Shown here piece by piece: positions 4,871-6,529 of a stretch of DNA of 6,529 nucleotides. The stretch covers positions 1 to 6,529 of the forward strand of contig JANQFM010000347.1 of NCBI GenBank assembly GCA_028277865.1. Reading direction: 5' to 3'. This stretch comes from Acidobacteriota bacterium. Its GTDB lineage: Bacteria > Acidobacteriota > UBA6911 > RPQK01 > DATIPO01. Within the stretch, counting starts at the first letter, position 1. Each line of letters starts with the position of its first letter. The notes under the pieces were generated by a model. The model was not told the origin of the DNA, searched no databases, and worked only from the letters and a program-made list of their open reading frames with translations. Both the position numbers and the translations under genes were made by a program.

Positions 4871-6232
4871 ATGTTGGTGGCATTAATCGGAATCGCCTTG
4901 CACTTGGGGCTCTCTCTGCTTTGGCCCTATCGCCCCTCAGCGCCCCTGTTCCTGCTGGGCGTTGCTTTGGGCTTCGCTTTCCTGGCCTTGGCCTACCAGG
5001 AATTGCGCCGTCGCGATCTTTCCTGGCGCTGGCTGCTGGTCACAGCCCTGCTGCTGAGGCTGGTGTGGCTGGTCCAGCCGCCCGGGCTGTCCGAAGACGC
5101 CTACCGATACCTGTGGGACGGCATGCTGTCGGCCCAGGGCGTCAACCCCTACCCGCAAGCCCCTCAGGATTTGATTGAAATCCAGCAGCAGCACGTCGGC
5201 CTCTACTCCAAGATGGCCCATGTGGACCGGACTTCGATCTACCCTCCGGCGGCCCAATTCCTCTTCTGGGCCAACCACCTGCTTTGGGGGCCGTCGGTCA
5301 TCGGATGGAAGGTCTGGCTATTGCTGTCGGAAATCCTGCTGCTCTGGTTCTGGCAACGCTGGGGAGGCCTTCAAGCACACAACCTCAGCTTGTGGCTGCT
5401 CAACCCTCTGGTGATCATCGAATTTCACTCCTCGGGCCACATCGACCTGCTGGCCGTCTGCCTGCTGAGCGGCGCTCTGGTACTGACGACTGCTAAGGGT
5501 CCGCTTGGACGGCTCTTGCAGCCCTTTTTGCTCAGCCTGGCCACCCTGGTCAAGATCTTCCCGGCCTTTGCCGCGCCTTTGCTCATCAAGCAGCAGGGCA
5601 GCCTGTCGGCGGCACTCCGCTATACGGCCCTTTACGGAGTGGGCTTGGCCCTGCCCACAGCAACCTTCCTGGCTCTGAGAGGGCTTCCTGCTGCCTCCTG
5701 GGAGGCCTTCCTGGACATCGTCAACACCTTCCGCGAAATCTGGCGCTTCAATTCCCTGCCCGTTCTGGCCCTGCACGAGCACCGCTTCACGCTGCGCCCC
5801 TTTCTGGAAAGGGTCTTTGTGATCGGACTGCTCACCATCGTCCTGGGGCCGTCGCTGTGGCGGCTCTTTCGGCTCCTGCGCCGCAAGCAATTCAACCAGT
5901 GGCGAGACTGGCTGAAGCATGAGCTCCAGCCCGCCTCACTGGAAAGCCTGGCCACCTCCCTTTACTTCATTCTCATGCTGCTTTACGTCTGCTCGCATAC
6001 CATGCATCCCTGGTACGTGAGCTGGGCCCTGCTGGCCTATCCCATCCTGGGAATGCGCTACTGGGCGGGAATCTACCTGTCGGCAGCCTCTTTCCTGAGC
6101 TACTTGGCCTACTGGTTCGAGCCGCCCGGCGAGCAGCTCTGGGTGCTGTGGGTGGAGTACCTGCCTTTTTACCTGTTGCTGCTGCGGGATGTTTGGGAGG
6201 CCCGCGGACGTGCAGGGACAGATCGGCCATAA
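4871..6232 (+). CDS. GT-C superfamily membrane glycosyltransferase (GT87/mannosyltransferase-like)
   Basis: This 453-residue multi-pass inner-membrane protein probably moves a sugar from a polyprenyl-phosphate donor to an acceptor on the outer face of the membrane. I count roughly 11-13 hydrophobic segments, the first spanning residues 1-18. The first large loop carries SEDAYRYLWDG (74-84) and NPYPQAP (92-98). Glu75-Asp76 is the acidic pair expected of GT-C catalytic loops. Further family-like motifs are SIYPPAAQ (122-129), NPLVIIEFHSSGHIDLL (178-194) and HPWYVSW (379-385). The end is basic (WEARGRAGTDRP). The ATG at 4871 starts the first membrane segment; there is no clear Shine-Dalgarno, and an in-frame TGA at 4838 limits any upstream extension. 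It follows folK by 145 bp on the same strand. Donor and acceptor cannot be told from sequence; lipid A, O-antigen or glycan decoration are all possible. Confidence 0.85.
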   Translation: MLVALIGIALHLGLSLLWPYRPSAPLFLLGVALGFAFLALAYQELRRRDLSWRWLLVTALLLRLVWLVQPPGLSEDAYRYLWDGMLSAQGVNPYPQAPQDLIEIQQQHVGLYSKMAHVDRTSIYPPAAQFLFWANHLLWGPSVIGWKVWLLLSEILLLWFWQRWGGLQAHNLSLWLLNPLVIIEFHSSGHIDLLAVCLLSGALVLTTAKGPLGRLLQPFLLSLATLVKIFPAFAAPLLIKQQGSLSAALRYTALYGVGLALPTATFLALRGLPAASWEAFLDIVNTFREIWRFNSLPVLALHEHRFTLRPFLERVFVIGLLTIVLGPSLWRLFRLLRRKQFNQWRDWLKHELQPASLESLATSLYFILMLLYVCSHTMHPWYVSWALLAYPILGMRYWAGIYLSAASFLSYLAYWFEPPGEQLWVLWVEYLPFYLLLLRDVWEARGRAGTDRP

Positions 6233-6529
6233 TGCCACCAGCACTGCCTGCCTGATTCGCCCCAACGGATTCCGGAGCTTCACGCCCCCGGGAAAACGCC
6301 ACCATCAAAACTAACGAGGCAGTGCCTCAGACCGACCGCAGAAGGGTTTCGGGTTTCGGGTTCCAGGTTCCAGGTTCCGGGTTTTCGGGATTCGGACTCT
6401 GGAATCCGGAACCTGGAACCTGGAGCCCGGACAAAAATGGACTGGATATCAAGCTTTCTGTCTGCCATCCGGTAGCTCCTTTTCTGGGGCCTCTATCCTT
6501 CAGTGCCCCGTTGGAGCAAAAATCAGGTC
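6233..6529. other. Intergenic end of window
   Basis: No gene is supported here. The stretch holds a perfect palindrome GAGGCA-G-TGCCTC (6316-6328) and the larger inverted repeat listed next. The frame that can be drawn on the minus strand (6280-6468) is a translation of the repeat (GTWNLEPETRNP-like) and is not a believable protein. After 6432 the DNA is unremarkable up to the edge. Confidence 0.6.
6355..6431. repeat. GGTTCCA-type repeat palindrome, possible transcript end
   Basis: CCAGGTTCCAGGTTCCGG (6363-6380) and CCGGAACCTGGAACCTGG (6406-6423) are perfect 18-base inverted arms. With G-T pairs the stem can be extended outward to 6355/6431 and inward by about five pairs, leaving a loop of about 15 nt. 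Each arm is itself built from the 7-base unit GGTTCCA, and the left side continues a GGGTTTC tandem (6344-6360). This is a third dispersed repeat family in the window. A stem this strong, 120-200 bp after the glycosyltransferase stop, could end or protect the transcript, but no T-run follows. Confidence 0.8.

Noticed and set aside
4762..5178. Plus-strand frame (138 codons) overlapping the glycosyltransferase start
   Set aside because: It begins in the repeat (FFAALRLCV) and then runs out of frame through the glycosyltransferase gene, whose own frame has clear motifs and membrane segments.

Overview
The window (6,529 bp, GC-rich) looks like chromosome from a diderm, LPS-bearing bacterium. It carries an LptD-type outer-membrane LPS assembly protein, a folate-pathway HPPK and a GT-C membrane glycosyltransferase. 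The gaps between genes hold short tandem or inverted repeats of kinds I associate with Acidobacteriota and other environmental phyla. Together with a cysteine-rich RiPP-type precursor, this makes Acidobacteriota my best guess, but there is no rRNA or other decisive marker.

Layout. Positions 1-162 are one long imperfect inverted repeat centred on about 82, a hairpin or MITE-like element that may continue beyond the left edge. Positions 163-1419 hold no gene I can defend; they contain several GC-rich hairpins, one terminator-like structure and a 30-codon ORF with a strong ribosome binding site. Positions 1420-1668 (minus strand) encode an 82-residue peptide with a charged leader and a core of 11 Cys and 11 Ser/Thr. 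This is the most interesting item: a probable orphan lanthipeptide-like precursor. A 285-bp divergent spacer with a 7-bp tandem repeat follows.

From 1954 onward everything runs on the plus strand: lptD (1954-4161), folK (4210-4725) and a multi-pass GT-C glycosyltransferase (4871-6232). folK sits between two oppositely oriented copies of an 8-bp-period repeat. The last 297 bp hold a long palindrome made of a third repeat family.

How the genes relate. LptD and the GT-C enzyme are both envelope proteins, one inserting LPS into the outer membrane and the other probably using polyprenyl-phosphate sugars at the inner membrane. folK makes the pterin precursor of folate. The 48-bp and 145-bp gaps would allow co-transcription, but the repeats in them make this uncertain. 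The precursor gene points away from the others and has no maturation enzyme in the window, so its partners must lie further left or elsewhere in the genome.
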